From Cellulomonas sp. ES6 (lineage in GTDB: Bacteria > Actinomycetota > Actinomycetes > Actinomycetales > Cellulomonadaceae), in contig NZ_CP125655.1 of assembly GCF_030053835.1 (NCBI RefSeq), positions 496,001-560,000 on the forward strand: DNA of 64,000 nt, written 5' to 3'. Positions within the stretch are counted from its first letter, which is position 1, and every line of letters begins with the position of its first letter. The notes under the pieces are model-generated. The model searched no databases and had not been told where the DNA came from. It was given only the letters and a program-made list of their open reading frames with translations. Shown here piece after piece: positions 9,666 to 17,882 of the stretch. The position numbers and the translations under genes are program-made.

Positions 9666-10769
9666 GTGAGGGATGCAGGGGGCACGGACGGCATCACGGG
9701 CACGCGACGGCCGATGCTCGACGCGCTGCGCGGCGTGGCGATCGCCCTCGTCATGCTCACCCACGCCGACTCCCGCACGTTCGGCTCCGCGGGCATGGTG
9801 GGAGTGACGCTGTTCTTCACGCTCTCCGGCTACCTCATCACCGGGCTGCTGCTGCGCGACCTGGAGCGGCACGGGCGGATCCGGTACGGCCGGTTCTTCG
9901 GCGCCCGGACGCTGCGGCTGCTGCCCCCGCTGCTGCTGGTGCTCTCGGGCTACCTCGTGGTGGAGGGGGCGGTCGGGCTGCTCGGGCGCCGGGAGCTGCT
10001 GGGGCAGACCGTCCTGGCCGCCCTGACGTACACGAGCAACCTGCCCCTGCTCCCTCACGGCAGCGGCACGTTCTTCCACCTGTGGACGCTCGCCACGGAG
10101 GAGCAGTTCTACCTGCTGTGGCCGCTCGTGCTCGCCCTCGCGTGGCGGCACCGGGCCGCGCGCGCGGTCGTGCTGGTCGGGATGCTCGGCTCGCTCGCCG
10201 CGTGCGCCGCCACGATCGGCTACGAGTGGCCGGACGTGGCGCGCGTGTACGCGCTGCCGACCTCCTGGTCCGTGGCCCTGCTCGCCGGTTGCGGGCTGCG
10301 CCTGGGGCGTGAGCGCGTTGCGCGGCTGCTGCCCCGCACCGCCGGGACGCGCCGGGGGCTGGGCGTCGCGCTGCTCGCCGTGCTGGCGGCGCTCGCGCTG
10401 CTTCCCGGGCTGAGCGCCTCCGCCGCGATGTACCTGCTCGTCATCCCGCTGACGGCGGCCGTGTCGGCGGCGCTGATACTGCTCGCGTCCGGGCCCACCG
10501 CCCTGCCGTCCGGTCCGGCGCGCGCGCCGCTGCGGCTGCTGGTGGCGCTCGGCACCGTGTCGTACGCCGCGTACCTGTGGAACCTGCCGATCCAGCAGTG
10601 GCTCGGCGACCCCCGGAGCCCGGGCGCCGGCCTGCTCGGCGCCGCGCTCACCCTCGCTGCCGCGACGGTGAGCTGGTGGGCGGTCGAGCGTCCCGCCGCC
10701 GCGCTGCGGCGCCGGTGGGAGGCGCGGGACCCCGCGCCGGCGGGCGCCGCCGTCCCCCTGCGCGCGTGA
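9666..10769 (+). CDS. Membrane acyltransferase (acyltransferase_3 family)
   Basis: A 367-residue integral membrane protein with about 10 hydrophobic segments, of the OafA/NodX-type family that O-acylates cell-surface glycans or lipids. The N-terminal RPMLDALRGVAIALVMLTH segment contains the conserved helix-1 histidine; LWTLATEEQFYLLWP near 140-155 is the second family motif. It lacks the C-terminal SGNH domain of longer relatives. The GTG at 9666 is supported by a -10 box 8 bases upstream; an ATG 48 bases further in would start just before the conserved motif. The acceptor is unknown. Confidence 0.9.
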   Translation: MRDAGGTDGITGTRRPMLDALRGVAIALVMLTHADSRTFGSAGMVGVTLFFTLSGYLITGLLLRDLERHGRIRYGRFFGARTLRLLPPLLLVLSGYLVVEGAVGLLGRRELLGQTVLAALTYTSNLPLLPHGSGTFFHLWTLATEEQFYLLWPLVLALAWRHRAARAVVLVGMLGSLAACAATIGYEWPDVARVYALPTSWSVALLAGCGLRLGRERVARLLPRTAGTRRGLGVALLAVLAALALLPGLSASAAMYLLVIPLTAAVSAALILLASGPTALPSGPARAPLRLLVALGTVSYAAYLWNLPIQQWLGDPRSPGAGLLGAALTLAAATVSWWAVERPAAALRRRWEARDPAPAGAAVPLRA

Positions 10770-10822
10770 CCCCGTGCCCGGTCGCGGTCGGCGCCGCGTC
10801 CGGGCCCGCCCCGTCACGCCCC

Positions 10823-11719
10823 TCAGGCCGCCTCGCGCGCCCCCGGGTGCACCGTCCACTCGCCGGTGGTGTGGTCGTAGCAGCGCGAGTTGTCGATCCG
10901 GGTGCGGTCGAACCCCAGCTCGGACGCCACGACCTTGCCGACGCGCTCCGGGTCGGGCGCCGCCTGGGCGAGCAGCCGGGTGTAGTCGTGGTGCGGGTCG
11001 AGGATCACGGCGTCCGACGGCCCGCGCTCCACGACCCGGCCCCGGTACAGCACGAGGATCTCGTCGGAGAAGTGCCGCGCGGTCGCCAGGTCGTGCGTGA
11101 TGTACAGGACCGCGAGGTTGTCCTCCCGCTGCAGCCGGGCCAGCAGGTTGAGCACGCCGAGCCGGATCGACACGTCGAGCATCGACACGGGCTCGTCGGC
11201 GATCAGCACCTGCGCCCCGGGTGCCAGCGCCCGGGCGATCGCCACGCGCTGCCGCTGCCCGCCGGAGAGCTCGTGCGGCCGGCGCTGCGCGAACGCGTGC
11301 GCGGGCGTGAGGTTCACGCGCTCGAGCATCTGCGCCACGCGCTCCCGGGTCTGCTCGGCGCCGCGCGTCCGGTGGTGCAGCAGCAGCGGGCGGGCGACGT
11401 GGTGCTCGATGGTGTGGAACGGGTTGAGCGACGCGAACGGGTCCTGGAACACCATCTGCACGTGCCGCCGGTACACCGAGCCCACGACCGGCGTCCGGTC
11501 GTCGAGCGTCACCCGGATCTCCCCCGACGTCGGCTTCTCGAGGCGCGTGAGCAGCTTCGCGATCGTGGACTTGCCGGACCCCGACTCCCCCACCAGCGCG
11601 ACGGTGCGCCGCGGCACGAGGTCGAAGCTCACCCCGTCGACGGCCCGCAGCGTCGAGCGCCGCAGCCCCTCGCGGATCGTGTAGTCCTTGGTCAGGTCGA
11701 CCACCTCGACGCTGGTCAT
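10823..11719 (-). CDS. ABC transporter ATP-binding protein (OppF-like)
   Basis: A 298-residue ATPase, one of two nucleotide-binding subunits of an Opp/Dpp-type importer. Walker A is GESGSGKST (about 43-51), the signature is LSGGQRQR and Walker B is VLIADEP. The start overlaps the end of the OppD-like gene by four bases. It is the last gene of a five-gene leftward operon (binding protein, two permeases, two ATPases). Opp-type systems also carry oligosaccharides, and the neighbouring glycosidases favour that here. The C-terminus is close to the OppF/DppF norm. Confidence 0.92.
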   Translation of the reverse strand: MTSVEVVDLTKDYTIREGLRRSTLRAVDGVSFDLVPRRTVALVGESGSGKSTIAKLLTRLEKPTSGEIRVTLDDRTPVVGSVYRRHVQMVFQDPFASLNPFHTIEHHVARPLLLHHRTRGAEQTRERVAQMLERVNLTPAHAFAQRRPHELSGGQRQRVAIARALAPGAQVLIADEPVSMLDVSIRLGVLNLLARLQREDNLAVLYITHDLATARHFSDEILVLYRGRVVERGPSDAVILDPHHDYTRLLAQAAPDPERVGKVVASELGFDRTRIDNSRCYDHTTGEWTVHPGAREAA

Positions 11720-12627
11720 GCGCTGGCTCCGTCCTGCTCGTCGTCGAGCACGCCTGTGCGGATGAAGTCGCCGCGCTCGCCCGACAGGCTCGGGAACGAG
11801 CCGAGGAGCCGGCGGGTGTACGGGTGCTGCGCCTGGGTGTAGAGCCGGTCGGCGCTGTCGAGCTCGACGATCTCCCCGCCCAGCATCACGGCGATGCGGT
11901 CGCTGATCTCCAGGAGCAGCGGCAGGTCGTGCGTGATGAAGACGACCGCGAAGTCGAGCTCGTCGCGCAGGCGCACGATCTCCCGCAGGATGTCGCGCTG
12001 GACCACGACGTCGAGGGCCGTGGTCGGCTCGTCCATGATCATGATCTGCGGTTCGAGCAGCATCGCCATGGCGATCATGACGCGCTGCCGCATCCCGCCG
12101 GACAGCTCGTGCGGGTAGGACGACAGGCGGCGCGGGTCGACGCCGACGCGCTCGAGCACCTCCACCGACCGCGCCTCGACCTCCTTGCGGCCGATCCCCG
12201 GGCGGTGCGCCCGCATGGTGTCGGCGAGCTGCGCCCGGACGGACGTCACCGGGTTCAGCGCGTTCATCGCCCCCTGGAAGACCATCGACAGCGTCTCCCA
12301 GCGGAACCGCCGCAGCGCCTCGTCGGACAGGCCCAGGATGTCGACGTCGGTGCCGTCCCGGTCGTGGAACGTCACCTCGCCCGCCGCGATCCGCGCCGGC
12401 GGCTGGTGCAGCCGGTTGATCGCGTACGCCAGGGTCGTCTTGCCGCAGCCGGACTCCCCGGCGAGCCCGAGGATCTCCCCCGCGTGCAGCTCCAGGTCGG
12501 CGTGCTTCACGGCGTGCACGGGCGGCGTGACCTCGTAGACCACGTCGAGGTCGCGCACCGTGAGCACGGTGCGGCGGCCCGTGGCCCCGTCGGCGTGGCG
12601 GCCGGTGACCGGCGTCGGCATGCTCAT
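11716..12627 (-). CDS. ABC transporter ATP-binding protein (OppD-like)
   Basis: A 303-residue ATPase partner of the OppF-like subunit. Walker A GESGCGKTT is near 54-62, the signature is LSGGMRQRV and Walker B IMDEPTTALD follows. The tail YTRRLLGSFPSLSG is the oligopeptide-transporter C-terminal motif found in OppD/DppD proteins. It starts at the ATG at 12627; a second ATG two codons on is possible. It overlaps both neighbours by four bases, so all three are co-translated. About 25 unconserved residues precede the ATPase domain. Confidence 0.92.
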   Translation of the reverse strand: MSMPTPVTGRHADGATGRRTVLTVRDLDVVYEVTPPVHAVKHADLELHAGEILGLAGESGCGKTTLAYAINRLHQPPARIAAGEVTFHDRDGTDVDILGLSDEALRRFRWETLSMVFQGAMNALNPVTSVRAQLADTMRAHRPGIGRKEVEARSVEVLERVGVDPRRLSSYPHELSGGMRQRVMIAMAMLLEPQIMIMDEPTTALDVVVQRDILREIVRLRDELDFAVVFITHDLPLLLEISDRIAVMLGGEIVELDSADRLYTQAQHPYTRRLLGSFPSLSGERGDFIRTGVLDDEQDGASA

Positions 12628-13616
12628 GCCCGGCCCTCCTTCTCCATGCGGGCGATGCGGCGCATCTGCTTGCGGTGCAGCCGGACGGTCTTGAGCTTGG
12701 GGTTGATGACCTCGTCGATCGAGAAGTTGATGAGCGACAGGCCCATGCCGAACAGCGCGATCATGAGGCCGGGCGGCACGAACCACCACCACGCGCCGAG
12801 CGACAGCGCGAAGCCGTTCTGGGCGTAGAACAGCATCGTCCCGAGGGTCTGCGACCCGGACGACCCGAGCCCGATGAACGACAGGCCGGCCTCCGCGAGG
12901 ATGCCCGCGATCACCGCGAACACGAACTGCGAGGCGATGACCGGCAGCAGGTTCGGCAGGATCTCCACGGTGATGACCCGCCAGGAGCGCTCGCCGGACA
13001 CCCGGGAGGCGGCGACGTAGTCGCGGCTGCGCACCGACAGCGTCTGCGCGCGCAGCACCCGGGCCGAGCCGGCCCAGCTGGTCAGCGCCAGGACGATGCC
13101 GATCGTCCACCACCCGCGGGCCTCGCGCGGGACGAACGCCGCGATGACGATCACGAGCGGCAGGCCGGGGATCACGAGGAACACGTTCGACAGCAGGGAG
13201 AACGCCTCGTCGGCGATGCCGCCGAGGTAGGCGCCGTAGATGCCGACCAGCGTGGACAGCAGCGTCGCCAGCACGCCCACGAGCAGGCCGATCTGCAGCG
13301 AGCCCCGGGTGGACCACGCGAGCTGGGACAGCACGTCCTGGCCGGTCTGCGTGGTGCCCAGCGGGTGCTCGCCGGACGGGCCGGTCAGGCCGATGTCGCG
13401 GATGGTGCTCGGGTCGCCGACGAGCGACGGCCCGACGATGCCGAAGACGGCGATGCCGACGACGAGCACCAGGCCGACGGCCAGCCACGGCGTCATGGTG
13501 GGGAGCATGAGCCGCCAGGACGACGTGCGGCGGTGGCCCTCCTCGGCCTCCACCTGCGCTCGCTGCTCGGTGGCGTCGGCGATGTCCGGCTCGGTGGCCG
13601 GGGTCAGGTTCGTCAC
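12624..13616 (-). CDS. ABC transporter permease (OppC-like)
   Basis: A 330-residue inner-membrane permease with about six hydrophobic segments after a 40-residue soluble N-terminus. The EAA-type loop (RDYVAASRVSGERSWRVI) contacts the ATPases. The GSSGSQTLG stretch and the C-terminal region fit the OppC/DppC family, including the OppC N-terminal domain. The start is GTG at 13616. It overlaps the OppD-like gene by four bases and lies 9 bases after the OppB-like stop. Confidence 0.92.
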   Translation of the reverse strand: MTNLTPATEPDIADATEQRAQVEAEEGHRRTSSWRLMLPTMTPWLAVGLVLVVGIAVFGIVGPSLVGDPSTIRDIGLTGPSGEHPLGTTQTGQDVLSQLAWSTRGSLQIGLLVGVLATLLSTLVGIYGAYLGGIADEAFSLLSNVFLVIPGLPLVIVIAAFVPREARGWWTIGIVLALTSWAGSARVLRAQTLSVRSRDYVAASRVSGERSWRVITVEILPNLLPVIASQFVFAVIAGILAEAGLSFIGLGSSGSQTLGTMLFYAQNGFALSLGAWWWFVPPGLMIALFGMGLSLINFSIDEVINPKLKTVRLHRKQMRRIARMEKEGRA

Positions 13617-13625
13617 GCGCGTCTC

Positions 13626-14615
13626 CTAGCCCTTGGCCCGCGTGCGGGGGTCGATGAGTCCGTACAGCAGGTCCACCAGCAGGTTCGCGCCGAGCACGGC
13701 CAGCGTGATGAACAGGAACACGCCCTGCATCAGCGCGTAGTCGTTGTTGGTGACGGCGTTCAGCAGCCGGGACCCGATGCCGGGGTACGAGAAGATCTGC
13801 TCGGTGATCACCGACCCCGACACCACGAAGCCCAGCGAGATCGCGAAGCCGGCGATGGACGGCAGCACGGCGTTGCGCGCGGCGTAGTGCCGCTGGATGC
13901 GGCCGTCGGTCAGGCCCTTGGCCCGCGCGGTGAGGATGTAGTCCTCCGACAGCGTCGAGACCATCATGTTGCGCATCCCGAGCAGCCAGCCGCCGAGCGA
14001 CGCGATGACGATGGTCAGCGCCGGCAGCGTGCCGTGGTAGATCGCCGATCCGATGAACTCGGCGTTCCACCCGGGGTCGAGTACCACGTCGTAGCCGCCC
14101 TGCCCGGGGAGCAGGCCCCAGGTCCGTGACAGCAGGTAGACGAGGATCAGCGCGAGCCAGAAGTACGGCACGGCGGCCAGCAGGGTGGTGCCCGGCACGA
14201 GCGAGTCGAGCCACGTGCCGGGCCGCCAGCCGGCGAACATCCCGAGCAGCACGCCGATCACCGCGGCGATCACGGTCGCGATCCCGACCAGCGTGATCGT
14301 CCAGGGCATGGACGTCGAGATCACGTCGGTCACGGACGCCGGGTAGTACGACACGGAGACGCCGAGGTCGCCGTGCAGCAGGTTGCGCAGGTACAGCCCG
14401 TACTGCTGGAGGAGCGGGATGGAGTCGTCGCCCCCGAGCAGGAGCGCGTACGCCTCGCGGGTCTCCGGGGTCACCGTGCCGCCACGCTGCTGGAGCTTGG
14501 CCAGCAGGATGTCGACCGGGTTGCCCGGGAGCAGCCGCGGGATGAGGAAGTTCAGGGTCAGGGCGGCCCACAGGGCCACGGCGTAGAAGCCCAGCTTGCG
14601 CAGGACGTACCTCAC
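13626..14615 (-). CDS. ABC transporter permease (OppB-like)
   Basis: A 329-residue inner-membrane permease with about six membrane segments. The N-terminal YVLRKLGFYAVALWAALTL helix followed by PGNPVD is the DppB/OppB hallmark; the EAA loop is EDYILTARAKGLTDGRI. The start is GTG at 14615 with an AGGGAGG ribosome site upstream. It is the second gene of the transporter operon, 52 bases after the binding-protein gene. Confidence 0.92.
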   Translation of the reverse strand: MRYVLRKLGFYAVALWAALTLNFLIPRLLPGNPVDILLAKLQQRGGTVTPETREAYALLLGGDDSIPLLQQYGLYLRNLLHGDLGVSVSYYPASVTDVISTSMPWTITLVGIATVIAAVIGVLLGMFAGWRPGTWLDSLVPGTTLLAAVPYFWLALILVYLLSRTWGLLPGQGGYDVVLDPGWNAEFIGSAIYHGTLPALTIVIASLGGWLLGMRNMMVSTLSEDYILTARAKGLTDGRIQRHYAARNAVLPSIAGFAISLGFVVSGSVITEQIFSYPGIGSRLLNAVTNNDYALMQGVFLFITLAVLGANLLVDLLYGLIDPRTRAKG

Positions 14616-14667
14616 GACACTGCCTCCCTCGGGGTGGTCCGGCTCGGGGACGACGACGTCATCGCTG

Positions 14668-16371
14668 CTACTCCCCGGTCGGCGTGAGGGCCTTGAAGAT
14701 CTGCGCGGCGTCGAGGGCCGACCAGACCGCCGGGAAGGCGTACATGTCGTCCTCGGTGGGCCAGCCGCTGAACTTCTGGACGTTCCACTCGCTGGTCGTG
14801 CCGCCCGTCATGATCGGGATGTACGGCATGTCCTCCACGATCGCGTCCTGGATGGTCGCGAACTCGTCCGTGCGGGCGGGGTCGTCGAAGTCGAGCGTCT
14901 GGAGCTTCTCGATCGCGGCGTCCACCGCCGGGTCGCTGAACCGCGCGTAGGCGTTGCCGGCGGACTCCCCGACGGGCGTCGGGTTCGTGAAGAAGTACTG
15001 GTAGACGTAGTACGGGTCGGGCGCGGGTCCCTGCCAGAGCGAGTCGATCGCGAGCTGGAAGTTGCCCTTGAGCCGCTTGTCCGTCCACTCGTTCCAGGAC
15101 GACTGCGTGGAGACGACCTCGATGCCGGCCTCCTTCGCCTGGGCGGCGATCGCGTCGACCGCGGTGATGTAGTCCGTCCAGCCGGTGACGACCTCGATGT
15201 TCAGGCTGACGCGCTGGCCGTCCTTGGCGTAGACGCCGTCGTCGCCCCGGGCGTAGCCGGCGTCCTCGAGCACGGCGGCGGCCGCGTCGGGGTCGGCGCT
15301 GCCGGACGAGACGGGCTCGGCGACGGAGTCGGCGATCCACTGCTCCTGGCTCGGCACCAGCGCGAAGGTCGGCGAGATCTCGGCCGCCGTGCCCTGGAAC
15401 GCGAGGTTGTTGAGCTGGTCCCGGTTCATCGCCAGGTACAGCGCGTGGCGCACGGCCGGGTCGGTCTGCGGCCCGGTGCAGCCGAGGTCGGCGTTGGAGC
15501 AGGTCGCGAGCACCATCTGGTTCTGGTGCGCGGTCAGGGCGTCGTAGCCCGGGTAGTTGTCGGCGACGTTCTGGATGTCGGGCACCGGGCCGGTCTGCCA
15601 GTCGATGTCGCCCGCGGCGAGGGCGTCGGCCCCGGCCTGGTTGCCGGACAGCGAGAGCCAGCGGATCTGCTTCAGCTTCGGCGCGCCGCCCCAGTAGTCC
15701 TCGTTCGCGACGAGGGTGATGGCCTGCGGCTTGAAGTCGCTCAGCAGGTACGCGCCCGTGCCGACCGGGTTCTCGATGACGTCCTCGGTCGGGTTGACGT
15801 CGGCCCACAGGTGCTCCGGGACGATGTACTGACCGAGGATGTCGGGCGCCTTGACGAACGCGGGCTCGTCGAACGTGAAGGTCACGTGCTCGTCGTCGAC
15901 GGCCGTGGCGGTCCCGTCGAACCCCATGTTGTTGATCGCAGGGGTCTCCACGAGCATGTCGAACGTGAAGACGACGTCGTCGGCGGTGAACGGCTCGCCG
16001 TCCGACCAGGTCACGCCGTCGCGCAGCGTCACCGACAGCTCGGTGCCGTCGTCGTTCCAGGCGTAGTCGGTGCCCAGCAGCGGCACCGGGTCCTCCACGC
16101 GCGCCTTGTTGATGAAGTACAGCGGCTCGAAGATGGTCCCGCGCCCGGCGATGTTGGACGGCGAGTACGGGTTGAAGTTGATCTGGTAGTCGCCGGCCTG
16201 GCCCGTGTAGGCCACCAGGGTCTCGGAGGCCCCGACCCCTGCGGTGGAACCCTGGCCGTCGTCGGCGTCGTCACCTCCCCCGCTGCAGGCGGTGACGAGG
16301 AGGGCCAGCGCAGCCGCTCCGGCGAGGCCGGCGCCGAGCCGGCGCCGGGGTCGTGCGGTGGTGCGGATCAT
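14668..16371 (-). CDS. Extracellular solute-binding lipoprotein (family 5)
   Basis: A 567-residue lipoprotein with an arginine-rich signal peptide and the lipobox LVTAC near residues 25-29, so the mature protein is anchored by a lipidated Cys outside the membrane. The remainder is a family-5 (SBP_bac_5) binding domain, usual length. This family binds peptides, but several members bind oligosaccharides. Being divergent from a ROK regulator and next to four glycosidases suggests a sugar ligand, probably galactosyl- or mannosyl-oligosaccharides (inference). It is first gene of the transporter operon, with its promoter at 16420-16450. Confidence 0.92.
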   Translation of the reverse strand: MIRTTARPRRRLGAGLAGAAALALLVTACSGGGDDADDGQGSTAGVGASETLVAYTGQAGDYQINFNPYSPSNIAGRGTIFEPLYFINKARVEDPVPLLGTDYAWNDDGTELSVTLRDGVTWSDGEPFTADDVVFTFDMLVETPAINNMGFDGTATAVDDEHVTFTFDEPAFVKAPDILGQYIVPEHLWADVNPTEDVIENPVGTGAYLLSDFKPQAITLVANEDYWGGAPKLKQIRWLSLSGNQAGADALAAGDIDWQTGPVPDIQNVADNYPGYDALTAHQNQMVLATCSNADLGCTGPQTDPAVRHALYLAMNRDQLNNLAFQGTAAEISPTFALVPSQEQWIADSVAEPVSSGSADPDAAAAVLEDAGYARGDDGVYAKDGQRVSLNIEVVTGWTDYITAVDAIAAQAKEAGIEVVSTQSSWNEWTDKRLKGNFQLAIDSLWQGPAPDPYYVYQYFFTNPTPVGESAGNAYARFSDPAVDAAIEKLQTLDFDDPARTDEFATIQDAIVEDMPYIPIMTGGTTSEWNVQKFSGWPTEDDMYAFPAVWSALDAAQIFKALTPTGE

Positions 16372-16419
16372 CGGGTGTTCCTTCCGTCGACGGTGACGGT
16401 CGCGGACCGCGACTGGGGC

Positions 16420-16458
16420 ATTCTTACCCTGCCTTAATTACGCGAGTCAACCAACTCG
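16420..16458 (-). promoter_or_regulatory. Promoter and operator of the transporter operon
   Basis: On the minus strand TTGACT (16450-16445) and TAAGAAT (16426-16420) are separated by 18 bases. An inverted repeat CGAGT-N6-ACTCG (16443-16458) overlaps the -35. The bases after TTGACT (CGCGTAA) nearly match the GH2 promoter at 24389, suggesting one shared regulator, probably a ROK protein. Confidence 0.6.
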
Positions 16459-16576
16459 TGCCACGATGCGTGTCATCAGCGGGGACGCGGTCCCCCTGCG
16501 GGACGATGTCCGCACGTCCCCTCCGGGCCCGCACCCCGCCGGGACCAGGGACGTCGGTGACGAGAGGACGCGCACC

Positions 16577-17749
16577 ATGGCGCAGGCGACGACCGAGGCG
16601 GTGCCACCCCGCGCGACCGGCGGGTGGCCGGCGCTCAACCAGGCGGAGCGCGCCGCGCTCCGCGAGGTGCTGATCCGCGGCCCGCAGTCGCGCACCGAGA
16701 TCGCCCAGCGCCTCGGGCTGTCGCGCGCGAGCCTCACCCGCGTCACCCGCACCCTGGTCGCGCACGGGCTGGTGGGCGAGGTCGGCGTGGAGCTGCGCGG
16801 CCGCACCGGGCGCCCCAGCGAGCTGCTCCAGGCCCGCACCGACACCTACCGGCTGCTCGGCGTGAAGCTCACCGGCGACGTGCTCTACGCCGCCGTCACC
16901 GACCTCACCGCCCGGGTGGTCGCCACGTCCGAGGAGCCCATCACCTCGCGCGCGTTCGAGGACGTCGTCGACCAGCTCGCGGCCCTCGTCGCCCGGGAGC
17001 GGGCGACGCACCCGGGCCTGCGGGCGGTCGGCGTGTGCCTCGCCGGCGACCTGCTCGGGGCGGGGCGCGACCAGGTCGTCGTGTCCTCGCCGTACCTCGG
17101 GTGGAGCGACGTGCGCATGAGCGCCGCCCTCTCCGACCGCACGGGTCTGCCCGTGACCACCGAGAACGACGTGCGCGCCCTCACGGCGGCCGAGCACTGG
17201 TTCGGCGCCGGCGCCGGGTGCCGGTCCCTGGCGCTGCTCACCGTCGGCACGGGCCTGGGGTTCGGCTTCGTCGTCGACGACCGCATGATCCAGGGCGCCA
17301 CGGGCCGGGCGGGGCGCCTGGACCACCTGCGCATCGACCCCTCGGGGCCCATCTGCGGGCTCGGCCACCGCGGCTGCGCGAGCGTCTACCTGGTGAGCAG
17401 CGCGATCGCCGCGGCGCTCGGCGCCCCCGGGACGACGTACGAGGAGGCCGTCGCCCTCGCGGAGCGCGGCAACCCCGCCGCGGTGCTGGCGTTCCGGGAG
17501 GCCGGGCGGGCGCTGGGCGTCCTGATCGCCACGGTCGCGAACACCCTCGACCCGGAGAAGATCGTGCTCACCGGCGACGGCCTCGCCGTGATGCGCCTGG
17601 CACCGGACGCGGTCTGGGCGGCCGTCGCCCACCACCGGGACCCGCAGGACGCGGTGACCCCGCTCGACGTGCAGCCGTTCGACTTCACGGAGTGGGCGCG
17701 CGCCGGGGCCGTGACGGCCATCCGGGCGTACCTCGAGTCCGCGTCCTGA
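16577..17749 (+). CDS. ROK-family transcriptional regulator
   Basis: A 390-residue ROK repressor with an N-terminal winged helix-turn-helix (about 20-75; SRTEIAQRLGLSRASLTRVT) and a C-terminal sugar-kinase-like domain. The glycine-rich nucleotide/sugar fold includes VGTGLGFGFVVD. The zinc motif is reduced to CGLGHRGC rather than the usual CxCGxxGCxE. It starts at the ATG at 16577 after a GAGAGGA ribosome site. It lies between the transporter operon and the GH42-GH36 pair, so it likely senses a sugar released from the imported oligosaccharide. Its target is probably the operator motif at 16443-16458 and related sites. Confidence 0.92.
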   Translation: MAQATTEAVPPRATGGWPALNQAERAALREVLIRGPQSRTEIAQRLGLSRASLTRVTRTLVAHGLVGEVGVELRGRTGRPSELLQARTDTYRLLGVKLTGDVLYAAVTDLTARVVATSEEPITSRAFEDVVDQLAALVARERATHPGLRAVGVCLAGDLLGAGRDQVVVSSPYLGWSDVRMSAALSDRTGLPVTTENDVRALTAAEHWFGAGAGCRSLALLTVGTGLGFGFVVDDRMIQGATGRAGRLDHLRIDPSGPICGLGHRGCASVYLVSSAIAAALGAPGTTYEEAVALAERGNPAAVLAFREAGRALGVLIATVANTLDPEKIVLTGDGLAVMRLAPDAVWAAVAHHRDPQDAVTPLDVQPFDFTEWARAGAVTAIRAYLESAS

Positions 17750-17822
17750 CCCCGGGCGGGCCCCCGCACGGCTCTCCGCCCGCCGCCGGTGGCGTGCGCG
17801 CGCGCCCGGCTTAGTTTCGTTG

Positions 17823-17836
17823 CTTGACAAACCAAG
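17823..17836 (+). promoter_or_regulatory. Promoter/operator region of the GH42-GH36 pair
   Basis: TTGACA (17824-17829) is a good -35, and it sits inside an inverted repeat CTTG-N6-CAAG. The -10 is weak. The position suggests a repressor site over the -35, as in the transporter promoter. Confidence 0.45.
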
Positions 17837-17882
17837 TCCCCGCCTTGGAGTCTGGCCGTCCACCGACATCGAGGGAGATGCT